Below are positions 24,603 to 32,969 of a stretch of DNA of 64,000 nt, one piece after another. Position 1 is the stretch's first letter, and every line of letters begins with the position of its first letter. A program made the position numbers and the translations under genes. Under the pieces are notes generated by a model, which was not told where the DNA came from, ran no database searches, and saw nothing but the letters and a program-made list of their open reading frames with translations. The DNA is taken from the NCBI RefSeq assembly GCF_004123195.1, contig NZ_SDLI01000005.1:75574-139573 (forward strand), in the 5' to 3' direction. Source of the stretch: Ammoniphilus sp. CFH 90114. GTDB taxonomy: Bacteria; Bacillota; Bacilli; Aneurinibacillales; RAOX-1.

Positions 24603-25109
24603 CTTTTGTCCTCCCTACACTTATACAACGAATGAGCCTTTCAAAATGTATACACGAAATGATTTGTAAAAACACAAAAAGAGAAGCCATGCTGCCCCTC
24701 TTTTGTAATAGGATCGGACGATCTAGGTTTTTCCCAGCTAATACCTCTCATCAATACATTAAATGCTGCTACGGCGGCTTATTTCTTTACTGTTTCAAAA
24801 AGGCCATGGTACTGCCAATTGATGATTATTCCCCGTTCACTGCAAAGGATAAGAAAAATCCAGTCAGGTTCCAAGTAGTAGCTAGTAATTTATTTATTTT
24901 CTAAAACCTATGTATTTAAATTCTAAATAAATAAAATTGTCTAAACTTATTGAATTTTATTTTGGGTAAGTATATGATTTCTTTAAGTAAACATCATGAT
25001 CTTATGATCTTTGTTCTTAAAGCATATTTTTATAATGATGATATGATCATTCTCTCATAAAGTATCATGCCCAATAAAGTCTGTTATTTAAGGTGAGGTG
25101 ATATATGAA
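24603..25109. other. AT-rich intergenic region before the PFK/TRAP operon
   Basis: About 500 bases. An open stretch at 24632-24904 has no ribosome site and no protein-like composition. A small dyad ATGAT-ATG-ATCAT (25038-25050) lies 70 bases before the kinase start and could be an operator for the operon's UTRA-GntR regulator. Extended Shine-Dalgarno GAGGTGAT at 25095-25102. Confidence 0.5.
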
Positions 25110-26315
25110 GTGCCAAATAAGATGAAGATTGCTATTGCTCAAGCAGGAGGTCCCACAGCCGTTATTAATTCTAGTTTATATGGTTTCTTGAAAGGGTTTT
25201 CTCATTGCGATAACGTTCAAGTCTATGGAATTTATGGGGGAATCGCCGGTCTCATAGATGGTCGATTCATCCATCTTAACCATCGCGCCGTAGGAGAATA
25301 TGAGTGGTTGCAAAACGTGCCAGGTGCAGCCTTAGGTGCTGGAAGGAAGCCATTATCGGAACAAGACATCGGACGTATCATTCTACAACTAAAGGAAAAG
25401 GGAGTTTCTGCTTTAGCGATAGTGGGAGGAAATGGAACCATGTGGTCATGTAATCAAATTGCAGAAACGGCCAGAGAAATGGGATATAACCTTCAAGTAA
25501 TTGGAATTCCAAAAACGGTGGATAACGATCTCGTGGAAACTGATCATACACCTGGATATGGCAGCGCGGCTCGATTTGTTGCCCATGCGGTGCGAGACTT
25601 AGCTTTTGATCTAGAGTCTATGAAGAATTTTGAGAACGTGAGAGTTGTAGAAACGATGGGACGTAATGTCGGCTGGCTTGCAGCCTCCTCTACTTACTTC
25701 AGGAACAGTCCAGATGATGCTCCCCACATCGTGTGCTTGCCGGAAATCCCATTTAATATGGATCAATTCCTTGAGAGTGTAAATAAGGTACATAGGCGGT
25801 TAGGCTATGCGATCGTAGTAGTCAGTGAAGGATTAAAAGATAAACATGGCAATTCAGTATCGGAAATTGAGCTTAGTAAAAGTAGAGATCATAAAGTGCT
25901 CGGTGGAGTTGGAGGACTCGTTTCGGAAAGGATTACTACCGAGCTAGGATTATCCAGTCGTTATGAAAATTTGGGGATCCTGCAGAGATGCACTCATTTT
26001 ATGGTTTCCAATCAGGATCGCTTAGAAGCCAGAATGGTAGGGGAAAAGGCAGCAGAAGCCTTACTAGAGGGAAAGTCCGACATCATGATAGGACTGCAGC
26101 GGGGATTAGGTCATGCAATGACAAGTAGCGAGGTTCCATTATCACGAGTAGTAAACCAAGAGAGGTCTTTAGAGTCTCAGTTTATTTCGGATGACAATTT
26201 TGTACCGATCGCGAGTTCCTTTAAGGAGTGGCTTTATCCGATTATTGGAGAAACATGTGAATATGGACGCATGGAGATGAGACCACATGTCAAAGCAATA
26301 GGAGATATGAAATAA
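25110..26315 (+). CDS. 6-phosphofructokinase-family kinase (PPi-type motif, unusual active site)
   Basis: About 401 residues from GTG 25110, which sits 7 bases after GAGGTGAT. The protein follows the PFK fold: 'IAIAQAGGPTAVINSSLYGF', 'ALAIVGGNGTMWSCNQIAE', 'VIGIPKTVDNDLVETDHTPGYGSAARF', 'VVETMGRNVGWLAA', 'SRYENLGILQRCTHFMVSNQDRLEARMVG'. The PKTVDND motif with Lys is typical of pyrophosphate-dependent enzymes (ATP enzymes have PGTIDND), while the GGDGS/GGDDS magnesium motif reads GGNGT. Substrate and phosphoryl donor are therefore uncertain. It is first in an operon with a UTRA regulator, class II aldolase and TRAP transporter. Confidence 0.85.
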   Translation: MPNKMKIAIAQAGGPTAVINSSLYGFLKGFSHCDNVQVYGIYGGIAGLIDGRFIHLNHRAVGEYEWLQNVPGAALGAGRKPLSEQDIGRIILQLKEKGVSALAIVGGNGTMWSCNQIAETAREMGYNLQVIGIPKTVDNDLVETDHTPGYGSAARFVAHAVRDLAFDLESMKNFENVRVVETMGRNVGWLAASSTYFRNSPDDAPHIVCLPEIPFNMDQFLESVNKVHRRLGYAIVVVSEGLKDKHGNSVSEIELSKSRDHKVLGGVGGLVSERITTELGLSSRYENLGILQRCTHFMVSNQDRLEARMVGEKAAEALLEGKSDIMIGLQRGLGHAMTSSEVPLSRVVNQERSLESQFISDDNFVPIASSFKEWLYPIIGETCEYGRMEMRPHVKAIGDMK

Positions 26316-27050
26316 ATGGAAACAAGGAAATTAGATGATTCACTGCCCATTCCTTTGTATCATCAGCTCTATGAGATCTTCTTTGACAAAATAGAGAAGG
26401 GTGTATGGGTCCCAGGATGCATTATTCCTACGGAAAGTGAACTTATAGAATATTACCAAGTTAGCCGAACTACGGTTCGAGAGGCGATCAATTTATTGGT
26501 TCAAAGCGGATATTTGGAGAAAAAGCAAGGAAGGGGAACCATGGTATGCAAACCCCGACTCGTTGAGAATTTGAATAAGCTTACAGGATTTGCAGAAGAA
26601 ATGGAGAGAAAGGAATTAGTTCCATCCGCTAAATTGGTACATGTCGATGAATTGCCGGCTAATCATCCTGTGGCTGAAAAACTCAAAATATCATTGGAAG
26701 ATTCCATCATACTGATCAAGCGAGTTAGGCTGGCTGATGGAGAACCCATTGCTATCGAAACGTCCTATTGGCCGAAATCTATTGGAGAGCATTTGTTAAA
26801 AGAGGATTTGGAATCTGTAGCCTTTTACAAAATTCTAGAACAGCATGGCGTACAATTGCTTGAGGCTGACGAAGAGATTAGTGCTGTGGCTGCAACAAAA
26901 GAGGATTCGTTCTTACTTGGGGTCAAGGAGCAGGAGCCCTTACTTCAGATGGAGCGATTGACACTAGATAACAACAGGAACCCTATTGAGTTTGCGAGAA
27001 CAAAGTATCGCTCCAATCGGTACACTTACCATGTACACTTAAAGAGATGA
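26316..27050 (+). CDS. GntR-family regulator with UTRA domain
   Basis: 244 residues; starts directly after the kinase stop (TAAATG). N-terminal winged HTH ('VPGCIIPTESELIEYYQVSRTTVREAINLLVQSGYLEKKQGRGTMV', ~33-80) and C-terminal UTRA effector domain ('LTGFAEEMERKELVPSAKLVHVDELPANHPVAEKLKI...IAIETSYWPKSIGEHL...IEFARTKYRSNRYTYHV'). HutC-type UTRA proteins usually bind a phosphorylated sugar or acid made by the operon they control, which fits a kinase upstream and aldolase downstream. Confidence 0.92.
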   Translation: METRKLDDSLPIPLYHQLYEIFFDKIEKGVWVPGCIIPTESELIEYYQVSRTTVREAINLLVQSGYLEKKQGRGTMVCKPRLVENLNKLTGFAEEMERKELVPSAKLVHVDELPANHPVAEKLKISLEDSIILIKRVRLADGEPIAIETSYWPKSIGEHLLKEDLESVAFYKILEQHGVQLLEADEEISAVAATKEDSFLLGVKEQEPLLQMERLTLDNNRNPIEFARTKYRSNRYTYHVHLKR

Positions 27051-27071
27051 TCACTTTCAAGGAGGATTATT

Positions 27072-27929
27072 ATGAAGCTAGTCAAAGGCACGGATCTGCT
27101 TTATCACGCACTAGAAAATCAATATGCTGTAGGCGCCTTCAGTATCCACACGGCTGAAATGGTAAAAGGAGTTCTTGCTGCAGCGGAAGAAGAAAAAGCA
27201 CCTATTATGCTGCAAATTGGGCAAAGAGCCATACGGAATAGCGGTTTTAAGACGCTAATCAATTACATCCACCATTTTGGTCATCAGGTATCTATTCCTG
27301 TATCCATTCACCTTGATCACGGAAACAGTTTTGAGCAAGTTATGGTTGCTTTGCAGCAAGGGTGCACTTCGGTAATGTTTGACGGATCCCATCGCCCTTT
27401 AGAAACCAATATTGCAATCACAAAGCAAGTCGTGCAAGCCGCTCATGCATGCGGAGTTTCAGTAGAAGCCGAACTAGGTAAAATAGCCGGAGTAGAAGAT
27501 GATCTTTCTGTAGATGAAAAAGATGCCTTTTATACCGATCCTGAGGAAGCCCTGTACTTTTACCAGGAGACAGGAGTGGATTCATTAGCTGTTGCGATTG
27601 GTTCCGCCCACGGATTATACAAACAGGAGCCGAAGTTGGATTTAGCCCGACTAAATCAGATTTATCAAGCGATAAGGATCCCTATCGTGTTACATGGTGG
27701 ATCAGGCATTCCGGCTGAGCAAATCCGTGAAGCCATTCCTCTTGGGATATCAAAAATCAATGTGGATACAGAGCTGCGAGCGGCATATACAGAAGGCTTA
27801 AAGGCATCATTGGAAGAGAGGGGAAGTTCCCTTGATCCATATCGTTATCAATTGGATGCAGAAGAAAGGATGAAAGAAATCGTTCGTCAGAAAATCCGAG
27901 TATTTCAAAGCAATAATCAGGTTAGATGA
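27072..27929 (+). CDS. Class II ketose-bisphosphate aldolase (FbaA/GatY/KbaY family)
   Basis: 285 residues. Class II zinc aldolase motifs: 'AVGAFSIHTAEMVKGVLAAAEEEKAPIMLQ', 'IPVSIHLDHGNSFEQV' (zinc His in LDHG), 'SVMFDGSHRPLETNI', 'VSVEAELGKIAGVEDD', 'LAVAIGSAHGLYK' (zinc His), 'IVLHGGSGIPAEQI' (zinc His), 'KINVDTELR'. Ribosome site AAGGAGG. It would split a phosphorylated ketose made by the kinase into dihydroxyacetone phosphate and an aldehyde. Whether the substrate is fructose-, tagatose- or another bisphosphate cannot be read from sequence. Confidence 0.9.
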   Translation: MKLVKGTDLLYHALENQYAVGAFSIHTAEMVKGVLAAAEEEKAPIMLQIGQRAIRNSGFKTLINYIHHFGHQVSIPVSIHLDHGNSFEQVMVALQQGCTSVMFDGSHRPLETNIAITKQVVQAAHACGVSVEAELGKIAGVEDDLSVDEKDAFYTDPEEALYFYQETGVDSLAVAIGSAHGLYKQEPKLDLARLNQIYQAIRIPIVLHGGSGIPAEQIREAIPLGISKINVDTELRAAYTEGLKASLEERGSSLDPYRYQLDAEERMKEIVRQKIRVFQSNNQVR

Positions 27930-27943
27930 GTGGGAGGTAGTCC

Positions 27944-28428
27944 ATGAAAAAACGTTGGTTCCAGCTTATCCATAATTTTGAAAATATCATTACTGGTTTT
28001 TTGCTTTGTACGATCATCACTCTTCTATTTATTCAGGTGATTGCTCGATATGTCTTTGGTAGTGCTTTTTCATGGACAGAAGAAATTGCTCGTTTCGGGT
28101 TCCTTGCCATGGTATATATCTCTGCAAGCATTGGGATCCAGAGAGGAAGTCATATCAGAATTAATGCCCATATCCTTCGATTTCCGGAACCCATACAAAA
28201 AATCATCTTTCTTATGGGGATATCGTTTGGGTTACATTCAATTTTTTTGTGATTTACCATAGTGCAATACTGATTGCATCTATGAATGAACGTCCTCTTA
28301 TTTCAGGTTCCTTAATGCTGGATATGAAGTACATTTTTGCCCTCATTCCCATTGGCTTTACGCTTCAAACGATCAGGATTATAGAAAGATGGCTTCCAAG
28401 AAAAAGGGGGGATGAGCTTGTCAGCTGA
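27944..28428 (+). pseudogene. TRAP transporter small permease (DctQ), frameshifted in a T7 run
   Basis: The first 102 codons (27944-28252) encode DctQ helices 1-3 ('LCTIITLLFIQVIARYVFGSAFSWTEEIARFGFLAMVYISASIGIQRGSHIRI'), then stop right after ATTTTTTTG (T7 at 28242-28248). Adding one base restores the frame into 'VIYHSAILIASMNERPLISGSLMLDMKYIFALIPIGFTLQTIRIIERWLPRKR' up to TGA 28426-28428, completing a normal ~161-residue DctQ that overlaps the start of dctM by 17 bases. Either a true mutation, a consensus error or a site where polymerase slippage on T7 makes some full-length protein. GGGAGG ribosome site. Confidence 0.88.
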
Positions 28429-29704
28429 AATCCTAATTTGGGTACTATTATTTTCCTTCCTTGCTTTGGGGATTCCGATCTATGTGGCTATTGGGGCATC
28501 CACGGTGATTGTTTTACTTCAAAGTGAATTGCCTCTAACCATTATTCCGTTAGATCTGTTTAAGGTAACCGACATGTTCCCTTTATTAGCCGTTCCAGCT
28601 TTTATTTTAGCAGGGGCCTTAATGGAGCGACTAGGTATAGCTAACCAAATCGTAGAGTTTATTATGATGCTGGTTGGAAGAATGAGAGGCGGATTGGGAG
28701 TCGTCACGATATTGGGTTGTGTATTTTTTGCTGCCATGATTGGTTCAGGTCCCGCAACGGTAGCAGCGATGGGCAGCATCATGATCCCGTCGATGATTAA
28801 GCGCGGGTATTCAGTAGATTACGCTGCAGGTGTATGTTCCACGGGAGGAACACTAGGGATTCTAATTCCGCCAAGTAATCCCATGATCTTATACGGGGTA
28901 ATTGCAAATGTCTCCATCTCAGGATTATTCATGGCAGGATTTATCCCCGGTTTCTTAGTTGGCTTAGTTCTCATCCTCACAGCCTATTCCATTGCTCGTA
29001 AGCAGGGGTTCGGCGGCAGTACCGAAAGATATGAAGTTAAAGAAATTATTCAATGTTTTGGTAGAAACTTTTGGTCCTTGCTTTCTCCTATTATCATCCT
29101 AGGAGGTATTTACTTGGGAGTTTTCACTCCGGTTGAGGCTTCCGTAGTAGCCGTTTTCTATGCATTATTGGTTGGTTTCATCGTAAACAAAACTTTAAGC
29201 TGGCAGAAGATAAAAGAAAGCATAGATATGACAAACGTTGCCACTTCGACTGTTGTTATTGTAGTAGGTGTATCCGTTTTATTTGGGAGATTTCTAACCC
29301 TTTATCAAGTTCCACATAAGTTGACTGAAATGCTATTAAGTATAACCGATAGTCCTTATATGGTATTGACCATGATCTTAGCTTTCCTTTTTATCCTAGG
29401 CATGTTTATGGACACGCTTGCAACCATTGTTATCCTAGCGCCTATTCTTGTTCCAGTGATCACTAGTTTAGGCATTGATCCTATATTCTTTGGAATTCTA
29501 TGGGTTATGGCAAATGAAGTGGCTCTATTAACACCGCCACTTGGTCCCAATCTCTTTATTGCCATGAATCTTACGGGAATCTCTCTTGAGCGCGCTTCCA
29601 AGTCTATACTTCCTTATACAGCAGCATTAATCATTACAGTCTTTTTGGTCATGAGGTTTGGAGAAGGCTTGGTGCTGTTTTTGCCAAGGCTGATGGGGCA
29701 TTAA
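28412..29704 (+). CDS. TRAP transporter large permease (DctM)
   Basis: 430 residues, the normal length for DctM, with about 12 membrane segments. Signatures include 'GIPIYVAIGASTVIVLL', 'AVPAFILAGALMERLGIANQIVEF', 'GGLGVVTILGCVFFAAMIGSGPATVAAMGSIMIPSMIKRGY', 'STGGTLGILIPPSNPMILYG' and 'ALLTPPLGPNLFIAMNLTG'. A GGGGGGATG stretch provides the ribosome site. It couples sodium-driven import to the DctQ and DctP subunits of the same operon. It is intact, in contrast to dctQ. Confidence 0.93.
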   Translation: MSLSAEILIWVLLFSFLALGIPIYVAIGASTVIVLLQSELPLTIIPLDLFKVTDMFPLLAVPAFILAGALMERLGIANQIVEFIMMLVGRMRGGLGVVTILGCVFFAAMIGSGPATVAAMGSIMIPSMIKRGYSVDYAAGVCSTGGTLGILIPPSNPMILYGVIANVSISGLFMAGFIPGFLVGLVLILTAYSIARKQGFGGSTERYEVKEIIQCFGRNFWSLLSPIIILGGIYLGVFTPVEASVVAVFYALLVGFIVNKTLSWQKIKESIDMTNVATSTVVIVVGVSVLFGRFLTLYQVPHKLTEMLLSITDSPYMVLTMILAFLFILGMFMDTLATIVILAPILVPVITSLGIDPIFFGILWVMANEVALLTPPLGPNLFIAMNLTGISLERASKSILPYTAALIITVFLVMRFGEGLVLFLPRLMGH

Positions 29705-29744
29705 AAAGGTGTATCAACTATTCTATCGAAAGCGAGGGGTAAAG

Positions 29745-30806
29745 ATGAGAAAAGGAAGGATTTTAGCAACGATTGTAGTTGCCTTTAGCGTGCTAGCTGC
29801 AGGTTGTGGAGGTAGCAAACCGGAGACTACAGGACAAACCAATGTTCAAGAGGCGGCTCCAGAGTCGAAAGAAACAAACCCAATTACGATTAAGCTGGCG
29901 CATACCAATTCGGCTACAGATCGGGATCCCTATCATGCAGTCGCGCTGAAGTTTAAAGAAATCATGGAGAAAAACGAGAAGGTCAAGGTGGAAATTTTTC
30001 CAGGAGGACAGCTTGGTGGAGAGCAAAGAGCATTCCAGGATATGCAAAATGGTATTATCCAAGCTACGGTCTTAGCTTCAAACAATGCGAGTGTATTTGC
30101 ACCTTCCCTTAGTGTTCTTGACTTGCCTTTCTTATTCAAGAGCAATGACGAATTCAAAAAAGTGATCACAGAACTTGATGGCAAGTTTACGGATATCATG
30201 ATTAAAGAAAGCGATACGCGTCCCATTGCATGGGGAGTTCAAGGTTTTAGGGTCCTATCCAACAGTAAGAAACCAGTTGAAAAAATGGAGGATCTAAAGG
30301 GGATTAAGATTCGAGTTCCCAATAATCCCGTCCAGGTTTCCACTTTTAAAGCATGGAATTCGGAGCCTGTAGCCATGGGCTTTGATGAGTTGTTCGGGGC
30401 CCTCCAGCAAAAAGTGGTGGATGGAATGGAAATGACTTATGTCGGAATCGCCCAGCAGAAATTTTATGAAGTCCAAAGTTATGTGACAGACCTCCGTTAT
30501 AAGTTAGCAATTAATCCATTGGTGGTATCCGAAACATGGTTCCAAAGCCTTCCGCAAGATGTTCAAGAAGAAATTCTAGCTGCGGGGAAAGAGATAACGG
30601 AACATGCCTTTAGTATTGCAGAGGAGCTGGAGAAAGAAGGGAAAGATATTCTAACGGAAAAAGGGGTTCAATTATCTGGAAGACCTGTGGATGAGGAAGT
30701 TTGGGTACAAGAGGCCATGAAGGTTTGGCCAGACGTTTATCCTTTAATTAAAGATCCAACCATTCTAGATGAGGTGCTAAAAGTTTTAGATATCGAAAAG
30801 CCGTAA
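29745..30806 (+). CDS. TRAP transporter substrate-binding lipoprotein (DctP/TAXI-like, DctP family)
   Basis: 354 residues from ATG 29745 with GCGAGGGG upstream; an earlier GTG at 29709 would add a non-signal prefix. The N-terminus is a lipoprotein signal 'ATIVVAFSVLAAGC', anchoring the binding protein outside the cell as expected for a Gram-positive. DctP motifs: 'IKLAHTNSATDRDPYHAVALKFKEIME', 'VEIFPGGQLGGEQRAFQDMQNGIIQATV', 'LDLPFLFKSNDEF', 'GFRVLSNSKKPVEKMEDLKGIKIRVPNNPVQVSTFKAW' with the conserved Arg that binds a ligand carboxylate, 'QKVVDGMEM'. The retained Arg suggests an acidic ligand. Last gene of the operon. Confidence 0.92.
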   Translation: MRKGRILATIVVAFSVLAAGCGGSKPETTGQTNVQEAAPESKETNPITIKLAHTNSATDRDPYHAVALKFKEIMEKNEKVKVEIFPGGQLGGEQRAFQDMQNGIIQATVLASNNASVFAPSLSVLDLPFLFKSNDEFKKVITELDGKFTDIMIKESDTRPIAWGVQGFRVLSNSKKPVEKMEDLKGIKIRVPNNPVQVSTFKAWNSEPVAMGFDELFGALQQKVVDGMEMTYVGIAQQKFYEVQSYVTDLRYKLAINPLVVSETWFQSLPQDVQEEILAAGKEITEHAFSIAEELEKEGKDILTEKGVQLSGRPVDEEVWVQEAMKVWPDVYPLIKDPTILDEVLKVLDIEKP

Positions 30807-30846
30807 TGCTAAAAGGATATATATGAGACAAGAAAGTAAAATCAGT

Positions 30847-30882
30847 AGAAAAGGAGCCATCAATTTATGGCTCCTTTTCTAC
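30847..30882. terminator. Bidirectional terminator after the TRAP operon
   Basis: Near-perfect stem AGAAAAGGAGCCAT / ATGGCTCCTTTTCT with a short loop, between convergent dctP and the GNAT gene. Confidence 0.85.
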
Positions 30883-30888
30883 GTTATT

Positions 30889-31335
30889 CTACGATTTCTT
30901 TAGAGACAAGGACATCATATCGTATCTTAACCGAAGTAGAGTATGACCGCTTGTATGAATATGTTCTTTGAGTTCAGTAAAACCACATGTCTCATAAAAG
31001 CTTCTAGCCATTTGATTTTCTTTGAAAACCTCAACTTCAAGTGTTTTATGCAAGGATCTCACATAATTCATTAAATCTTTTCCAATGCCGCAACCATGCC
31101 ATTGTGGAGCAACAAAGAGAGCTCCTATTTCATTTGCCATTAAACATATGAAACCGATGACTTTGTGGTTATGTTCATATACAAAGGTTCTAGTCTGGTG
31201 GATATAGAGGCTTCGAATATTATGAACCTCTTCCTGAATAAATTCTTCGGAAACAAAAGAGTGTGCAAGTCTGGAGGCAGCTATAAAGATGTTGATGATT
31301 TCTTCCAAATCTTGTTCTTCATACTTCCTAATCAT
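30889..31335 (-). CDS. GNAT-family N-acetyltransferase
   Basis: 148 residues with the GNAT fold: 'MIRKYEEQDLEEIINIFIAASR', 'VIGFICLMANEIGALFVAPQWHGCGIGKDLMNYV' (acetyl-CoA loop, variant of Q/RxxGxG/A), 'LEVEVFKENQMARSFYETCGFTE'. AAGGAGA ribosome site. 19 bases downstream of the alpha/beta hydrolase on the same strand, so possibly co-transcribed. Acceptor unknown. Confidence 0.88.
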   Translation of the reverse strand: MIRKYEEQDLEEIINIFIAASRLAHSFVSEEFIQEEVHNIRSLYIHQTRTFVYEHNHKVIGFICLMANEIGALFVAPQWHGCGIGKDLMNYVRSLHKTLEVEVFKENQMARSFYETCGFTELKEHIHTSGHTLLRLRYDMMSLSLKKS

Positions 31336-31354
31336 AAGGTTCTTCTCCTTTGGT

Positions 31355-32800
31355 CTATTGGGAAGGATTGCTCTTCTTCATTATGACTTCGTTATATGTT
31401 GAAGCTTGGCTCTCTAATAAGCTTGCTGGTTCGCCTTTAATATATTTGTTGAAGAAGGCTAAAGTATAATCGCTGGTGATTTGATGAGCTTGGTGTGGGT
31501 CAAGACCAGAACCAAATAACAAGGGAGAAATAAAAGCTCCATCCGTAAAGCTATAATGTCCTGCTCCTTTTAAGCTGAGATCATACCCGTCTTGTGTCAG
31601 ATTGCCATGTACTGTTCTGAAATTATCTTCTATTAGCCTATACATTTCTTGAAAGTCTTCCAAGGAAGCTTCCATCGATTCTAGTTCTGCCTCTGTCGGA
31701 ACATAGGAGAAAAACCCTTCTCTCAATATGGACAGATAAGGACGATCAATCGGTGTCAGAACTGTATCTTTTAGGATCGCCCCGTCGAGGTTTACCCCAG
31801 CTTTAAATCTCTCATCAATTGATAGCAATTTCACGGCTGTTGAACCTCCTAAGGAATGACCGAATACGCCAACCTGAGCTACATTTAATTTTCCAAAGAA
31901 GGCAGGCTTCTCTTCCTTTAACCTTTCTAGTTCATCCAATACAAATTGAATATCCCTCGCTCTGACTTCTACTAGTTCAGCATTGGCAGCGTGATCGGTA
32001 AAGGATAGACCTACTGTGGCTGGGACCTCTTTGCCATGCTCTAGCCTAGATAATCCGGCATTATAGGTATGGTTCATACCAACGACTACATATCCGTGAC
32101 TGACCAATTGTTCAATTTGTGCTAGATTCTGAAATCGTGTGGCTTTATCCGCATGGGAGAAAAACAAAATAGGGTACTCCGGATATTGATTAGAAATCTC
32201 TGCATTTCTTATAGTATGGGTGTCGATCAAGGTTAAATGACTAAAGATAAGGGTTGGTATACCCATCAGCGACTTTACCACTTGCCCGAATTCGGTTGGA
32301 TACTTTTCTACTTGGTAGGAGTGTTCCTTATCTATGGGATACCAGATAGTGGCTACGAGTTCTCTTTTGTCATGGGGGTCTGCGGTATAGATTTCCGGAC
32401 GTGCTTCATCCTTAAAAAATACATCTCTCGCTCCGATGCCAAATGGACCCGTAGGGGAAGGCATAGCGAATGCCGGGAATACAACGTGACCGATTACGAG
32501 GGATAGTACAAGGAAAAGCATACCGAGAGTACTTAATCCTATCCGAATGAGTTTGCTTTTTGGGGGATGACTGCTTTTATTAATTAATCTTCTAATCATC
32601 TCACCATTAACCACGACCAGAACAAGGTAAGCTAAACCCATTTGCCAGCGCAGGCCATCTTGAAGAGGGTGGAGGATCAGGAATAGAATCGAAAGGCTCA
32701 CAACCCCCTTATAAAAGTTGCGGTAGTGTTGGAAAGGTAGAAGTAGTCCTATAATCCCTACCGTCGTTAATAGTAGAATCATAAATTCTAAGAAACTCAT
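31355..32800 (-). CDS. Membrane-anchored alpha/beta hydrolase (PAF-acetylhydrolase-like)
   Basis: 481 residues. Four hydrophobic segments in the first ~110 residues, then an extracytoplasmic esterase domain: 'LVATIWYPIDKEHSYQVEKYPT', 'YPILFFSHADKATRFQNLAQIEQLVSHGYVVVGMNHTY', nucleophile elbow 'GVFGHSLGGSTAVKLL', 'KAGVNLDGAIL', and C-terminal 'GAGHYSFTDGAF' with the catalytic His. It resembles platelet-activating-factor acetylhydrolase isoform II-type lipases. ATG has AGGAGG upstream. It is transcribed divergently from the methyltransferase/two-component operon across a shared inverted-repeat operator (32847-32904). Substrate probably a lipid or ester at the membrane. Confidence 0.85.
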   Translation of the reverse strand: MSFLEFMILLLTTVGIIGLLLPFQHYRNFYKGVVSLSILFLILHPLQDGLRWQMGLAYLVLVVVNGEMIRRLINKSSHPPKSKLIRIGLSTLGMLFLVLSLVIGHVVFPAFAMPSPTGPFGIGARDVFFKDEARPEIYTADPHDKRELVATIWYPIDKEHSYQVEKYPTEFGQVVKSLMGIPTLIFSHLTLIDTHTIRNAEISNQYPEYPILFFSHADKATRFQNLAQIEQLVSHGYVVVGMNHTYNAGLSRLEHGKEVPATVGLSFTDHAANAELVEVRARDIQFVLDELERLKEEKPAFFGKLNVAQVGVFGHSLGGSTAVKLLSIDERFKAGVNLDGAILKDTVLTPIDRPYLSILREGFFSYVPTEAELESMEASLEDFQEMYRLIEDNFRTVHGNLTQDGYDLSLKGAGHYSFTDGAFISPLLFGSGLDPHQAHQITSDYTLAFFNKYIKGEPASLLESQASTYNEVIMKKSNPSQ

Positions 32801-32846
32801 GCAATAAACCTCCTAAGATTCGATGAGGATAAAGTATCATCCTTTT

Positions 32847-32904
32847 ATGAACGAAAGATGAACAACATTTTCTTGGGTTGGAAATTTGTTCATCTTTTGT
32901 TCAT
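32847..32904. promoter_or_regulatory. Divergent operator: inverted pair of tandem GTTCAT boxes
   Basis: Plus arm TTGTTCATCTTTTGTTCAT (32886-32904) is two GTTCAT words with an 11-base period. The minus arm (32847-32865) is its inverted copy with one mismatch. Tandem hexamers at 11-base spacing are the usual binding pattern of OmpR/PhoB-family response regulators, and such a regulator is encoded at 33638. The arms flank the promoter regions of the divergent hydrolase and methyltransferase genes. Confidence 0.65.
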
Positions 32905-32969
32905 ATATAGACTTTACATTAGGAGTGAGCATAGAGAAAGTAAAAAAATGAAGTTTGAGGTGTATACAT

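Noticed and set aside
24632..24904. 90-codon open frame in the gap before the PFK operon
   Set aside because: No ribosome site, no recognisable protein features, and composition like the surrounding AT-rich DNA.
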